From NCBI RefSeq assembly GCF_002257665.1, contig NZ_MQWB01000001.1, positions 1,844,167 to 1,892,580 on the forward strand: a stretch of DNA of 48,414 bases, in the 5' to 3' direction. A model generated the notes under the pieces. The model was not told where the DNA came from. It ran no database searches and saw only the letters and a list, made by a program, of their open reading frames with translations. The DNA comes from Rubricoccus marinus (GTDB lineage Bacteria > Bacteroidota > Rhodothermia > Rhodothermales > Rubricoccaceae). The position numbers and the translations under genes were made by a program. This document shows positions 8,792 through 16,380 of the stretch, one piece after another. The number at the start of each line of letters is the position of its first letter. The stretch's first letter is position 1.

Positions 8792-8844
8792 GGCGCCCTC
8801 CGCATTCCGCGTCCGCGCTCGGATCCTTGGAAGGCCGGCGGGAT

Positions 8845-8862
8845 TAGAGGGGCACACCTCTA
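8845..8862. promoter_or_regulatory. Small inverted repeat just upstream of the sigma factor start
   Basis: TAGAGG (8845-8850) and CCTCTA (8857-8862) are inverted with a 6-bp spacer, ending 9 bp before the ATG at 8872. It could be an operator or a leader hairpin. It resembles the core of the dispersed motif (AGAGG) but is not a copy. Confidence 0.35.
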
Positions 8863-8871
8863 GCCTGCCCC

Positions 8872-9624
8872 ATGCCTCCCGTCCACGCCGACTCCGAAGT
8901 GTTCGACGATGCCGTCTGGCTCCGCGCAGTCGGTGGGGACCGCGACGCCTTCGAGACCGCCGTGGCCTCGTTCCACGACGAGCTTCTCGCCGCCGCCGAA
9001 CGGCAGGTCGAGCTCTACCGGGCCTCTGGCGACCTCGCCGAATCGACCCTGAACCCGACCGAGTTGGTCGGTGAAACCCTTGTTCGGGCCTACGAGCACC
9101 GCGAGGGGTTCAACGCAGAGCGCATGGGGTTCCGCGCATGGCTGTTGGGAGTCCAACACCGCGCCCTGGCTCGCGTGATGCGCGAGGAACACCGGTACTC
9201 AGACCGGAAGGCGCTCTCGCTGGACGAACTCGCCCCCTCCTCCTCGGAGGAGGACGCCAGCGGCGATACGTCCTATGAGTTCCGCCAGCCGTTCGAGGTG
9301 GTCACCTACGGTGATCTCATCGCTGGATCGGAGCCCATCGACGTGGAGTTCGATCCAAACGGCCACGAGCCGCTCACCGACCGCGAGAGCCGGGCCCTTG
9401 CGGCTTCCGGCATGTCGGTAGATGGCCAGCACGTGGTTCTCCTCCACGATGAGTTGGACCTGACCATTTCGGAGGTCTCCCAGATTCTGGACGCGTCTCT
9501 CCATGACACGGCCGAAACGCTCAACCTCGCCCGGGCCTCGGTCCGCCAGAGGCTGAGCAACTCCCCGCTTTCCGAGGATCCGAGCGACGCTCGCGATTCG
9601 TACACCGGCGACCCCGTGCGCTAG
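8872..9624 (+). CDS. Sigma-70 family (ECF-like) RNA polymerase sigma factor
   Basis: This 250-residue protein fits the ECF_sigma-like group. Region 2 spans about residues 15-105: DAFETAVASFHDELLAAAERQ, then FRAWLLGVQHRALARVMREE, matching the FRAWLxxIxRNxxxD pattern of sigma region 2. A long acidic linker (LAPSSSEEDASGDTS...) follows. Residues about 180-235 (VDGQHVVLLHDELDLTISEVSQIL) resemble region 4, where an HTH would bind the -35 element, but the fit is loose. At 250 residues it is longer than typical ECF factors. No anti-sigma gene is adjacent; the next gene, 36 bp on, is a baeRF protein. Motif copies at 9022 and 9544 encode ASG and RQR. Confidence 0.75.
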   Translation: MPPVHADSEVFDDAVWLRAVGGDRDAFETAVASFHDELLAAAERQVELYRASGDLAESTLNPTELVGETLVRAYEHREGFNAERMGFRAWLLGVQHRALARVMREEHRYSDRKALSLDELAPSSSEEDASGDTSYEFRQPFEVVTYGDLIAGSEPIDVEFDPNGHEPLTDRESRALAASGMSVDGQHVVLLHDELDLTISEVSQILDASLHDTAETLNLARASVRQRLSNSPLSEDPSDARDSYTGDPVR

Positions 9625-9660
9625 CGCGGACTCGCCCTCTCCCCTCCCACACCCTCTTCT

Positions 9661-10842
9661 ATGAGCGCCCTTTCAGCCGATTCCCGCGACGCCCTCCTCG
9701 CAGAGCTTCGCCGCCGTACGTCCACGCCCGGTTTCCACTTCCTCTCCTCCGACCACATCCAGCGCCTCAACGAGGCCCGCTCCGAAGGCGCGCCCATCGT
9801 GAGCGTCTTTATGGAGCTCACGCCAGAGATGCGTGTCGGTGACTCGTGGGAGATCGCCCTGAAGGATCTGCGCCAGAAGGCGGCGGATGCCTCTGGCGAC
9901 CACGCGAAGGCGGTGAGTGCTGAGATGGACCGCGTGGAAGCGGCTCTCCGCGAGAGCATCCCCCGCACGGGCCGCGGCGTCGCGTTTTTCCTCTGCCAGG
10001 AGCTCGGGCTGTTCGAGCAGTTGGGTACCGCCATCGCTCTCCCGAACGTCGTCCAAGTCGGCCGCGAGCCGTACATCCGGCCTCTCGCGCGCATCCGCGA
10101 CGAGAACGACCGATTTGTGATCGCGCTCGTTTCGGCGCACAAGAGCCGCTTCTTCTTCTCCCAGATTGGTCTGGTCGAGGAGGTCTTCGACCTCGCTGGC
10201 GAGGAGTTGGAGATCACGGACTTCGCCTCCAAGGACCAGCGCCAAGACATGAAGGCGGAGCTCAAAAAGGATCAGGCGCAGAAGAGCGCGCACGCCCTCG
10301 CCCTTATCGCGGAGCAGATGGACGCACGTCACGTGGTCTACTCCTGCGCTTCCGACATGGAAAAGGACTTCCTCGACGCGATGGATCAGAAGACCCGCCT
10401 GAAGGTGTCGGAGAGCTTTGCGTGCGAGGTCAACGCCTCCACGTCGGAAGTCGCCGAGGCCGCGAACACGGCACAGCGCCAGGTGGAAGCCCGCGAGGAG
10501 ATGGAGACCATCGAGAAGGTCCAAGAGCTTCTCTCCTCCCGCGCCGTAGCCGGTCTGGACGACACGCTGGACATGCTCAACCAGCAGCGCGTGATGACGC
10601 TCGTCGTGGACGACGAGGCCCGGATGGCCGGCGGCATCGACCCGGACAGCGGCATGCTCACGACGCAAACCGAGGGCACCTACGAGGCCACAGGCGGCAC
10701 GATCGAGCGCGAGTCCGACCTTATCGAGGCCATGCTGGACAGCGCGATGGCACAGGGCGCGACGCTTGAGCTCGTGCGCAGCGAGGCCGCCAAGAGCGCG
10801 CTGAGCGCCCACGGGCCAGCCGCGGCGATCCTGCGGTTCTAA
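9661..10842 (+). CDS. baeRF family protein (bacterial archaeo-eukaryotic release factor-like)
   Basis: The 393-residue protein fits the baeRF group (closest to family 10 by memory), bacterial relatives of eRF1/aRF1/Pelota proposed to act on stalled ribosomes. The N-terminal half contains VSVFMELTPEM near 43-53 and GVAFFLCQELGLFEQL near 105-120. The middle has FVIALVSAHKSRFFF, a strand-rich motif like the eRF1 central domain. The C-terminal portion (about 235-393) has an eRF1 domain-3-like layout with VEAREEMETIEKVQELL, AVAGLDDTLDMLNQQRVMTLVV and GGTIERESDLIEAMLD. No GGQ hydrolysis motif is visible. It is soluble and cytoplasmic. It follows the sigma factor gene by 36 bp and ends at a strong motif terminator, so the two may form one unit. 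Confidence 0.78.
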   Translation: MSALSADSRDALLAELRRRTSTPGFHFLSSDHIQRLNEARSEGAPIVSVFMELTPEMRVGDSWEIALKDLRQKAADASGDHAKAVSAEMDRVEAALRESIPRTGRGVAFFLCQELGLFEQLGTAIALPNVVQVGREPYIRPLARIRDENDRFVIALVSAHKSRFFFSQIGLVEEVFDLAGEELEITDFASKDQRQDMKAELKKDQAQKSAHALALIAEQMDARHVVYSCASDMEKDFLDAMDQKTRLKVSESFACEVNASTSEVAEAANTAQRQVEAREEMETIEKVQELLSSRAVAGLDDTLDMLNQQRVMTLVVDDEARMAGGIDPDSGMLTTQTEGTYEATGGTIERESDLIEAMLDSAMAQGATLELVRSEAAKSALSAHGPAAAILRF

Positions 10843-10849
10843 CCTTCTG

Positions 10850-10890
10850 GCCTCTGGCGCTCAACCGGCGCCAGAGGCCTTTCTCTTTTC
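10850..10890 (+). terminator. Intrinsic terminator made of an inverted motif pair
   Basis: GCCTCTGGCGC (10850-10860) pairs with GCGCCAGAGGC (10868-10878) across a 7-nt loop, then CTTTCTCTTTT. It lies 8 bp after the baeRF stop and is a clear Rho-independent terminator in which both stem arms are genome motif copies. Confidence 0.92.
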
Positions 10891-10903
10891 TCCCGCCTCT
10901 CTG

Positions 10904-11401
10904 ATGCGCGTTTTCCCTCTCTTTCTGCTCTCCGCCGTTCTCATCACGGGTTGCGGCCTCTTCGGCGGCGCGCGGGATCTCACCGCCATCGAAGTCGCGG
11001 GCCGCTACGAGTTCACCGAGTACTCCGTCGAACCCACCGCGGGGTCTGTGGACTCGAAAAACCTCCGGGGCCGCGAACTCCCTCGCGACGTAACGCTCGT
11101 TCTCAACGAGGCCGGCGAAGCCCGCGTGGAGCGCCTCCGTGGCGAGCGAGTCGACGGAACGCTCGCGTCGGGCTCCTACGTCATCCGTGGCCGCGAGGTA
11201 CGCATCGAGTTCAGCGACCTGGGCGACCTCGGCCGCGACGTGCTCATGCCCCGCTCGATCACGTTCGACGCCGACGGCCGGCGCATGGAGGCGGACATCT
11301 TCCTGGAGGGCGTCAACCTCGAAGATCTCTCGGATGATTACCGCGGCATCACGCGGGCCGATGTCCGGCTTCTCGTCGAACTCCGCAAGATGGCGATCTA
11401 A
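10904..11401 (+). CDS. Small lipoprotein of unknown function
   Basis: I do not recognise the family. The 165-residue product starts with a lipoprotein signal (MRVFPLFLLSAVLITGC, Cys17). The mature part has short beta strands: GRYEFTEYSVEP, DVTLVLNEAGEARVERLRG, GSYVIRGREVRIEF, ITFDADGRRMEADIFLEG. This layout resembles small lipocalin-like or stress-response beta barrels that describe a deviation from an expected value, but sequence alone cannot settle it. It lies between two motif terminators (10850-10890 and 11424-11457), so it is probably transcribed on its own. ATG follows CTCCCGCCTCTCTG. It contains no perfect motif copy. Confidence 0.7.
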   Translation: MRVFPLFLLSAVLITGCGLFGGARDLTAIEVAGRYEFTEYSVEPTAGSVDSKNLRGRELPRDVTLVLNEAGEARVERLRGERVDGTLASGSYVIRGREVRIEFSDLGDLGRDVLMPRSITFDADGRRMEADIFLEGVNLEDLSDDYRGITRADVRLLVELRKMAI

Positions 11402-11423
11402 AAACGCCCTCGGACGACTTCTG

Positions 11424-11457
11424 AAGCCTCTGGCGCCCCTCGCGCCAGAGGCTTTTT
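11424..11457 (+). terminator. Intrinsic terminator made of an inverted motif pair
   Basis: AAGCCTCTGGCGC (11424-11436) pairs with GCGCCAGAGGCTT (11442-11454) over a 5-nt loop and runs into TTTTT (11453-11457). The stem is 13 bp with both motif copies intact. It is the clearest example of motif-derived termination in the window. Confidence 0.95.
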
Positions 11458-11467
11458 GTGTTCGGGT

Positions 11468-11510
11468 CTCTGGCGGCTCTGCCAGCGTGCGTGCGCATCC
11501 GCCGCCAGAG
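11468..11510. repeat. Second inverted motif pair in the bshA leader
   Basis: CTCTGGCGGC (11468-11477) and GCCGCCAGAG (11501-11510) form a perfect 10-bp stem with a 23-nt loop, 68 bp upstream of the bshA start. It could affect the leader transcript, but nothing shows regulation. Confidence 0.5.
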
Positions 11511-11578
11511 GCAACCGCGTGGGGGTGCAAGCGTTCGCGACCTGTCCTCGTGCTACTGGTTCACCCCTCCCGCTCCGT

Positions 11579-12760
11579 ATGACCATCGGCATTACTTGCT
11601 ATCCCACGTTCGGCGGCTCCGGCGTCGTCGCCACCGAGTTGGGCAAAGCGCTCGCCGCCAGAGGCCATACGGTCCACTTTATCGCTTACGCACTGCCGCT
11701 ACGGCTGGAGCACGTCGCGGAAAACCTGTATTTCCATGAGGTTCGGGTCAACACGTACCCGCTTTTCGAGTACCCGCCGTACGCGCTGGCGCTCGCGAGC
11801 AAGATGATCGACGTGGTCAAGCACGAGGGACTGGACCTCCTGCACGTCCACTACGCGATCCCTCATGCCACGAGCGCGGTTCTGGCCCGCCAGATCCTGG
11901 AAAGCTCTGGTCACGACGTGCCAGTGGTCACAACGCTCCACGGCACCGATATCACGATTGTCGGCAAGGACCCCAGCTTTAAGCCCGTCGTCGAGCACGC
12001 AATCGACGCGAGTGACGGCGTCACGGCGGTCAGCGACTGGCTCCGCCGCGAGACGTGCTCCTCGTTCGACATCTCGCAGGAGATCGAGGTGATCCCCAAC
12101 TTTATCGACACGGAGCGCTTTCAACGGCACCCCAAGGACCACTTCAAGCGCGCCATCGCGCCCGACGGCGAGAAGCTGTTGGTCCACGTGAGCAACTTCC
12201 GCAAGGTCAAACGCGCGACGGACGTGGTCGAGGTGTTCTCGCGCCTCCACGAATCCGGAGTCTGGCCCGAAGGGCATCCCAAGCACGGGCAGCCTGGCGG
12301 CGTCAAGCTCCTTATGGTAGGCGATGGACCCGACCGCGCAGCCTCCGAGGTCCGTGCGCGAGAGGCCGGCGTGTGGAACGACGTGCGGTTTATCGGCAAG
12401 CAAGAGCCGGTCGAGGAGATCCTCTCGATCGCGGACCTGTTCCTGATGCCGTCCGCGAGCGAGACGTTCGGCCTAGCCGCATTGGAGGCCATGGCGTGCG
12501 GCGTCCCCGTCGTCTCCTCCGATATCGGCGGCCTGCCCGAGCTCAACCTCGACGGCGTGACCGGCTTCCTGCGGCCTCTGGCGGACGTGGACGGCATGAC
12601 CGAAGCCTCGCGGCGGATCCTCACCGACCCCGAACTCCATGCCCGCATGGCACGCGCCGCGCGCGAGCGCGCCGTCAGCGAGTTCGAGCTCGACCAGATC
12701 GTTCCGCAGTACGAGGCGCACTACCAGCGGGTGATGGACGCCCGGACCGTCACCGCCTGA
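11579..12760 (+). CDS. bshA: BshA, N-acetyl-alpha-D-glucosaminyl L-malate synthase
   Basis: BshA transfers GlcNAc from UDP-GlcNAc to L-malate, the first step of bacillithiol synthesis. The 393-residue protein is a GT4 glycosyltransferase with BshA hallmarks: ITCYPTFGGSGVVATELG at 4-21, a family-typical start. LLHVHYAIPHA lies near 87-97, TTLHGTDITIVG near 120, and HVSNFRKVKR in the second Rossmann domain. The nucleotide-sugar EX7E motif is ASETFGLAALEAM (about 294-306). ATG at 11579 is preceded by CCCTCCCGCTCCGT; an upstream in-frame start would add 41 residues that do not look like BshA. Low-molecular-weight bacillithiol occurs in some Bacteroidota. No bshB or bshC homologue lies in the window. 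Confidence 0.93.
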   Translation: MTIGITCYPTFGGSGVVATELGKALAARGHTVHFIAYALPLRLEHVAENLYFHEVRVNTYPLFEYPPYALALASKMIDVVKHEGLDLLHVHYAIPHATSAVLARQILESSGHDVPVVTTLHGTDITIVGKDPSFKPVVEHAIDASDGVTAVSDWLRRETCSSFDISQEIEVIPNFIDTERFQRHPKDHFKRAIAPDGEKLLVHVSNFRKVKRATDVVEVFSRLHESGVWPEGHPKHGQPGGVKLLMVGDGPDRAASEVRAREAGVWNDVRFIGKQEPVEEILSIADLFLMPSASETFGLAALEAMACGVPVVSSDIGGLPELNLDGVTGFLRPLADVDGMTEASRRILTDPELHARMARAARERAVSEFELDQIVPQYEAHYQRVMDARTVTA

Positions 12761-12765
12761 CGAAC

Positions 12766-12785
12766 GGCCTCTGGCGCCAGAGGCC
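12766..12785. terminator. 20-bp motif palindrome after bshA
   Basis: GGCCTCTGGCGCCAGAGGCC is a perfect 20-bp palindrome of two overlapping motif copies, five bases after the bshA stop and 22 bp before the next start. No T-tract follows, so it may be a weak terminator or a processing hairpin. Confidence 0.6.
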
Positions 12786-12807
12786 CCCACCTGCTATTTC
12801 GCCCGCC

Positions 12808-13953
12808 GTGGAGCCCCGCCGCAATCTGATCTCGCGCAAGAAGCCGACGTACCCCGTCAGCGACTACCTCGCCGATTACTTGGGCTCGTACGGCCGCTTG
12901 GCGACGGACTCGCGCGCCTCTGGCGCCAGAGGCGTCACGTACGATGACCTCATGCGGTTCGCGGGCCAGATCCCGCTGTACGACGAACTGGGTGGGGACA
13001 CCCTTTGGAGCACGGTTTATTACGGTCCCTCCGAGCAGGCCGAGATCCACGACGCGCTGCGCGCGACCTACGCGCTCCTGAAGTCGGACGGCGACCTCTC
13101 GACCGTCGAGCACCTGTACATCGACCGCGTGGACCTGTGCCACTACGGCAACACGCTCCCGCTACGCGTCCGGATCGTCAACCGGTTGAACGAGAACTTC
13201 GACTACTTCTATGTCAAACGCGCCGACGCCAACCGCGTCTACGGGCTGGACCTGGAGCACGTCCTCTCACCCAACCGCATCAACTTCTACGTCCGCATTG
13301 ACGGCCCCTCGGTTCGGGAACAGACGCTCGTAGAGGAGCATGTGGTAGGCCTTCCGGGCGATGCCTTTATCCGCGACGCTCTCCCCTCTGGGCGGTTCGA
13401 CCAGGTGCGCCTCGCGAAGGAGTTCGTCAAGTTCAACGAGCGGTGCTTTGTCCGCCTGCTCGGCGACATGCACGCCGGCAACTGGGTCATGGACGTGACG
13501 CCGGACTTCGAGAAGCTGCACTACCGCATGCGGCCCATCGACTTCGACCAGCAAAGCCATCACCCCACGCGCCGGGTGTACCTGCCGCAGTTCTTCCCGC
13601 AGAACAACGCCGTGATCGCCTTCGGCCTGAAGCACCTGACGGAGACCACAGTGGATCAGTACCAGCGCGAGGAGCGCGCGTTGATCGCGGGCCGCTTGCG
13701 CGTTTCGCAGGCCCGCTACCGCGCGCTCATGGATGTGATGAGGGAGGATCTGATTTCCGATCCCTCCAACGTCCGCGAGTTGGGAGCAGCTCTCGCGAGG
13801 CACTACCACGATGACGCCTTTACCCAAGCACTCACGATGGGTGACCTCGTCTACCATTCGTTGGAGCTCTTACAGAAGCGAGCCGAGCCTGCCAGCCTGA
13901 AACTGCTCTCCGGCGCCACCGTCGGCGACGTCGCTGGAGACGTCAGGATCTGA
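12808..13953 (+). CDS. Unknown protein with kinase-like (APH-type) catalytic motifs
   Basis: I do not recognise a named family. The 381-residue protein starts at GTG 12808, right after the bshA palindrome; the open frame extends upstream inside bshA but codon content changes there. Residues 219-226 (GDMHAGNW) and 244-248 (IDFDQ) match the catalytic loop (HGDLHxGN) and metal-binding DFx of aminoglycoside-phosphotransferase-like kinases, with about the usual spacing. DYFYVKRADA near 133-142 could be the strand with the ATP-binding Lys. Thus a small-molecule or protein kinase of the PKL fold is plausible but unproven; the usual His of HGD is Leu here. Residues about 37-41 (RASGARG) are encoded by a motif palindrome. 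It converges with the SHOCT gene. Confidence 0.6.
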   Translation: MEPRRNLISRKKPTYPVSDYLADYLGSYGRLATDSRASGARGVTYDDLMRFAGQIPLYDELGGDTLWSTVYYGPSEQAEIHDALRATYALLKSDGDLSTVEHLYIDRVDLCHYGNTLPLRVRIVNRLNENFDYFYVKRADANRVYGLDLEHVLSPNRINFYVRIDGPSVREQTLVEEHVVGLPGDAFIRDALPSGRFDQVRLAKEFVKFNERCFVRLLGDMHAGNWVMDVTPDFEKLHYRMRPIDFDQQSHHPTRRVYLPQFFPQNNAVIAFGLKHLTETTVDQYQREERALIAGRLRVSQARYRALMDVMREDLISDPSNVRELGAALARHYHDDAFTQALTMGDLVYHSLELLQKRAEPASLKLLSGATVGDVAGDVRI

Positions 13954-13978
13954 GTCTCTGGCGCCAGAGGCGTTTAAA
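13954..13978. terminator. Bidirectional terminator between convergent genes
   Basis: GTCTCTGGCGCCAGAGGC (13954-13971) is a motif palindrome with one mismatch, flanked by GTTTAAA. It fills the 20-bp gap between the kinase-like gene and the SHOCT gene that ends the complex I operon. It is likely to stop transcription in both directions. Confidence 0.7.
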
Positions 13979-14519
13979 GCAATGCGTCGAGCAGCTTGCG
14001 CCGGTCCCCCGGCGTCAACGCCCCCTCGGTGACGAGCCGATCCAGCGCGCGCACAACGGCGTCCACGTCGGTCTCGCCAGAGGCCTCTGGCGTGGGCGCA
14101 CTCGCGCTCCGCAGCATGGCCTCGCGGAGAAAGCGATCCACGAACTCCGCGGCGCCCGCCTGGGCGGAAAAGTCCAGCGTCTCCGTGATCGTCGCCCGTC
14201 CACGGTTGACCTCTAGCTCCACCTTCTTGCCGCCCAGAAGCTGCCGCTTGACACGCACGCCGACGATGTCCTCGTAGCGGATCGCCCGGGGCGTCTGGAG
14301 GTCGTTGTTCTGGAAGACGAGCCGGTCGGCGAGAAACAGCGCGCCGTCCCGTGCCGAGCCAAGACGCGTGGCGTCGTAGAGCGCGAGCACGTCGCCAGAG
14401 GCCACGCCTTCCGCGTAGTCCGAGATCGCGGCACGGACCTTCCCCTCCGGGATATCCGGGGCCACAAAAAGCCCCAGGTCTGGCGCGTTCGGGAGGTACT
14501 CGCGGATGAGGGAGTTCAC
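13974..14519 (-). CDS. Unknown protein with PH-like domain and C-terminal SHOCT domain, last gene of the nuo operon
   Basis: This 181-residue protein starts at GTG, four bases after the nuoN stop, so it should be cotranscribed with complex I genes. Residues about 55-135 (DGALFLADRLVFQNN...IRYEDIVGVRVKRQLLGGKKVELEV) have the strand pattern of small bacterial PH-like domains. The last 30 (VVRALDRLVTEGALTPGDRRKLLDALL) fit the SHOCT oligomerisation motif. A Pro/Ser/Ala linker between them (SAPTPEASGE) is encoded by a motif palindrome (14075-14092). No signal peptide or membrane segment is visible. A role in complex I is suggested only by position; the name is not assignable. Confidence 0.7.
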   Translation of the reverse strand: MNSLIREYLPNAPDLGLFVAPDIPEGKVRAAISDYAEGVASGDVLALYDATRLGSARDGALFLADRLVFQNNDLQTPRAIRYEDIVGVRVKRQLLGGKKVELEVNRGRATITETLDFSAQAGAAEFVDRFLREAMLRSASAPTPEASGETDVDAVVRALDRLVTEGALTPGDRRKLLDALL

Positions 14520-14523
14520 GCCT

Positions 14524-16005
14524 CTACCGGAGCGACGCGAACTGGATAAGACCGTCGAAGAAGCCCTCCGCCGTTCCGATCACCGCGCCGGGGACGACGC
14601 CCAGGACGATCAGCAGCACGGCGCACGCCACGAGAACCGCCGAGGTCGAGGTCGTCAGGGCAGCGTTGTTATGGGAGGCCTCTGGCGCCTCGTCTGACGA
14701 GCGCATCCACATCACGACGAGCACGCGGAGGTAGTAGAACGCAGAGATCATCGATGCGATCACGCCCACAATGGCGAGCCACGTCATCCCCGCGTCCACG
14801 GCCGCGCCCAGCACGAACCATTTCCCCATAAAGCCCGCGAGGGTCGGGAAGCCGATCAGCGCGAACATAAAGACCCCCATCGTGACGCCGAGGATGGGGT
14901 AGCGGTAGCCAGAGCCCGAAAGGGAGTCCAGCGTCTGCTCCGCGCCCTGCTCGCCATCCCACTCTAGCGCGGCAATCACGCCGAACGCGCCGAGGTTCAT
15001 GAGCGTGTACGCGAGGAGGTAGAACATCGCGCCGCCGTATCCCTCTGGCGAGCCAGCAGCCAAGCCGGCGATGATGTAGCCCGCGTGCGCGATGGAGCTG
15101 TACGCCAGCATGCGCTTCACGTTGGTCTGGACCAGCGCGATCACGTTCCCCACGATCATCGTGACCGCCGCGACCGCCGCGAGTGCGAACTGGATCTCGC
15201 CGACCACCATGTCGAACGGAAGAGCCCGCGCGAGCACGACGATCAGCGCTGCAAACGCCGCAGCCTTCGACGCCGTCGACATAAAGCCGGTCAGCGTGGT
15301 CGGCGACCCTTGATACACGTCCGGCGTCCACATGTGGAACGGGACCGCGCTCACCTTGAACAGGAAGCCGATCAGGAGCAAGCCCACGCCTACAACGAAG
15401 ATGCCCGTCCGGCCTGTGGCCGCGAGGCCGACGCCCATCTCACTGAAGATCATCGTGCCGGTTGCGCCGTAGAGCAGCGCGATCCCGTACAGGAAGAAGC
15501 CCGTTGAGAAAGCGCCGAGCAGGAAGTACTTGAGGGCGCTCTCGTTGGCCGTCTTCTCCTCACGCGCCAGGCCCGTGATGACGTACAGACACACGGACAT
15601 CGTCTCGAGCCCGACGAACAGCGTAACCAGGCTGCCTGCGCTCGCCAACGTCATCATGCCCGCCGTGGCGAACAGCATCAGCGCGTGGACCTCGCCGTAG
15701 TTGCGCCCGACGCTTTTGAGGTACGGGACCGATAGCGCGACCGAGCCGAGGGCTCCGAGCAGGATCACCATGTTGGCGAACGAGGCCGCGCCGCCGCTGT
15801 AGACCTGACCGTAGAACGCCGTCGTCGGGTCGAAGAGCCGCATGCCCTCAAGCGCGAACGCCGCCACGATGCCGATCGCGGAGAGGATCGGGATCGAAGG
15901 GCTGTCGTTGCGGAACGCGTCCACCAGGACGACGGCAATGCCCATCGCTGCCACGATGAAGATGGGCAGCACGCGGCCTGTGTCGAGAAAGAGGGAGTCG
16001 TACAT
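14524..16005 (-). CDS. nuoN: NADH-quinone oxidoreductase subunit N
   Basis: NuoN is one of the three antiporter-like membrane subunits of complex I and translocates protons during NADH:quinone oxidation. The 493-residue protein has about 14 hydrophobic helices. Motifs include FVGLETMSVCLYVI (TM5 Glu) near 128-141, KVSAVPFHMWTPDVYQGSP near 220, and KRMLAYSSIAHAGYIIAGL near 298-316. The final helices include LGVVPGAVIGT. Length is normal. It is separated from nuoM by nhaD and pcd, and its start lies 73 bp downstream of the pcd stop across a motif palindrome. Just one perfect motif copy (14678) is inside, in the loop coding for APEASH. Confidence 0.96.
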   Translation of the reverse strand: MYDSLFLDTGRVLPIFIVAAMGIAVVLVDAFRNDSPSIPILSAIGIVAAFALEGMRLFDPTTAFYGQVYSGGAASFANMVILLGALGSVALSVPYLKSVGRNYGEVHALMLFATAGMMTLASAGSLVTLFVGLETMSVCLYVITGLAREEKTANESALKYFLLGAFSTGFFLYGIALLYGATGTMIFSEMGVGLAATGRTGIFVVGVGLLLIGFLFKVSAVPFHMWTPDVYQGSPTTLTGFMSTASKAAAFAALIVVLARALPFDMVVGEIQFALAAVAAVTMIVGNVIALVQTNVKRMLAYSSIAHAGYIIAGLAAGSPEGYGGAMFYLLAYTLMNLGAFGVIAALEWDGEQGAEQTLDSLSGSGYRYPILGVTMGVFMFALIGFPTLAGFMGKWFVLGAAVDAGMTWLAIVGVIASMISAFYYLRVLVVMWMRSSDEAPEASHNNAALTTSTSAVLVACAVLLIVLGVVPGAVIGTAEGFFDGLIQFASLR

Positions 16006-16049
16006 CGAGCGGAGTGAACGGGAGAACCAGCCAGATGGCCGGTGGGGTG

Positions 16050-16069
16050 CGCCTCTGGCGCCAGAGGCG
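16050..16069. repeat. 20-bp motif palindrome between pcd and nuoN
   Basis: CGCCTCTGGCGCCAGAGGCG, two overlapping motif copies, inside the operon. If it terminates, it would lower nuoN relative to upstream genes; if not, it may be an RNA processing or stabilising hairpin. Confidence 0.7.
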
Positions 16070-16077
16070 GGATAGCC

Positions 16078-16377
16078 CTAGTCGGCGAGGGCGTCGATGC
16101 GGCGGGCGAGTTCGAGGTCAGTCTCAGTCACGCGGTCGCCGGCGTCGTGGGTCGTCAGCGCGACGGCCACGCGGTCGTACACGTTGAAAAGCTCTGGGTG
16201 GTGGTCCATCGCTTCCGCCTCGAAGCCGACGCGGACGATGAAACCCATCGCGGTGCGGAAGTTGGCGAACCGGAACTCGCGGGAGATCCGGTTGCCGATC
16301 TCGGCCTGGATCCGGCGCCAGCCCTCGGGGAGAGCCGCGTCGATCTGCTTATCGGTGAGCGCGTCGCGTGCGGGCAT
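16078..16377 (-). CDS. Pterin-4a-carbinolamine dehydratase
   Basis: The 99-residue protein has the full PCD/DCoH signature: MDHHPELFNVYDRVAVALTTHD near 58-79, with the active-site His pair and later His, and VTETDLELARRIDALA at the C-terminus. PCD dehydrates 4a-hydroxytetrahydrobiopterin and in bacteria often accompanies aromatic amino acid hydroxylases or molybdopterin enzymes, neither of which is nearby. It starts 3 bp after the nhaD stop and sits in the complex I operon. A PCD homologue among complex I genes has been reported for Rhodothermus marinus (from memory), so the position is conserved, although its role there is unresolved. Confidence 0.93.
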   Translation of the reverse strand: MPARDALTDKQIDAALPEGWRRIQAEIGNRISREFRFANFRTAMGFIVRVGFEAEAMDHHPELFNVYDRVAVALTTHDAGDRVTETDLELARRIDALAD

Positions 16378-16380
16378 GGT

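Noticed and set aside
11456-11578. Longer N-terminus for BshA
   Set aside because: The 41 extra residues overlap the terminator of the previous gene and do not resemble the GT4 start.
12055-12807. Upstream extension of the kinase-like gene overlapping bshA
   Set aside because: The extra 251 codons are out of frame with conserved BshA sequence and give an Arg/Pro-rich product. GTG 12808 right after the bshA palindrome is preferred.
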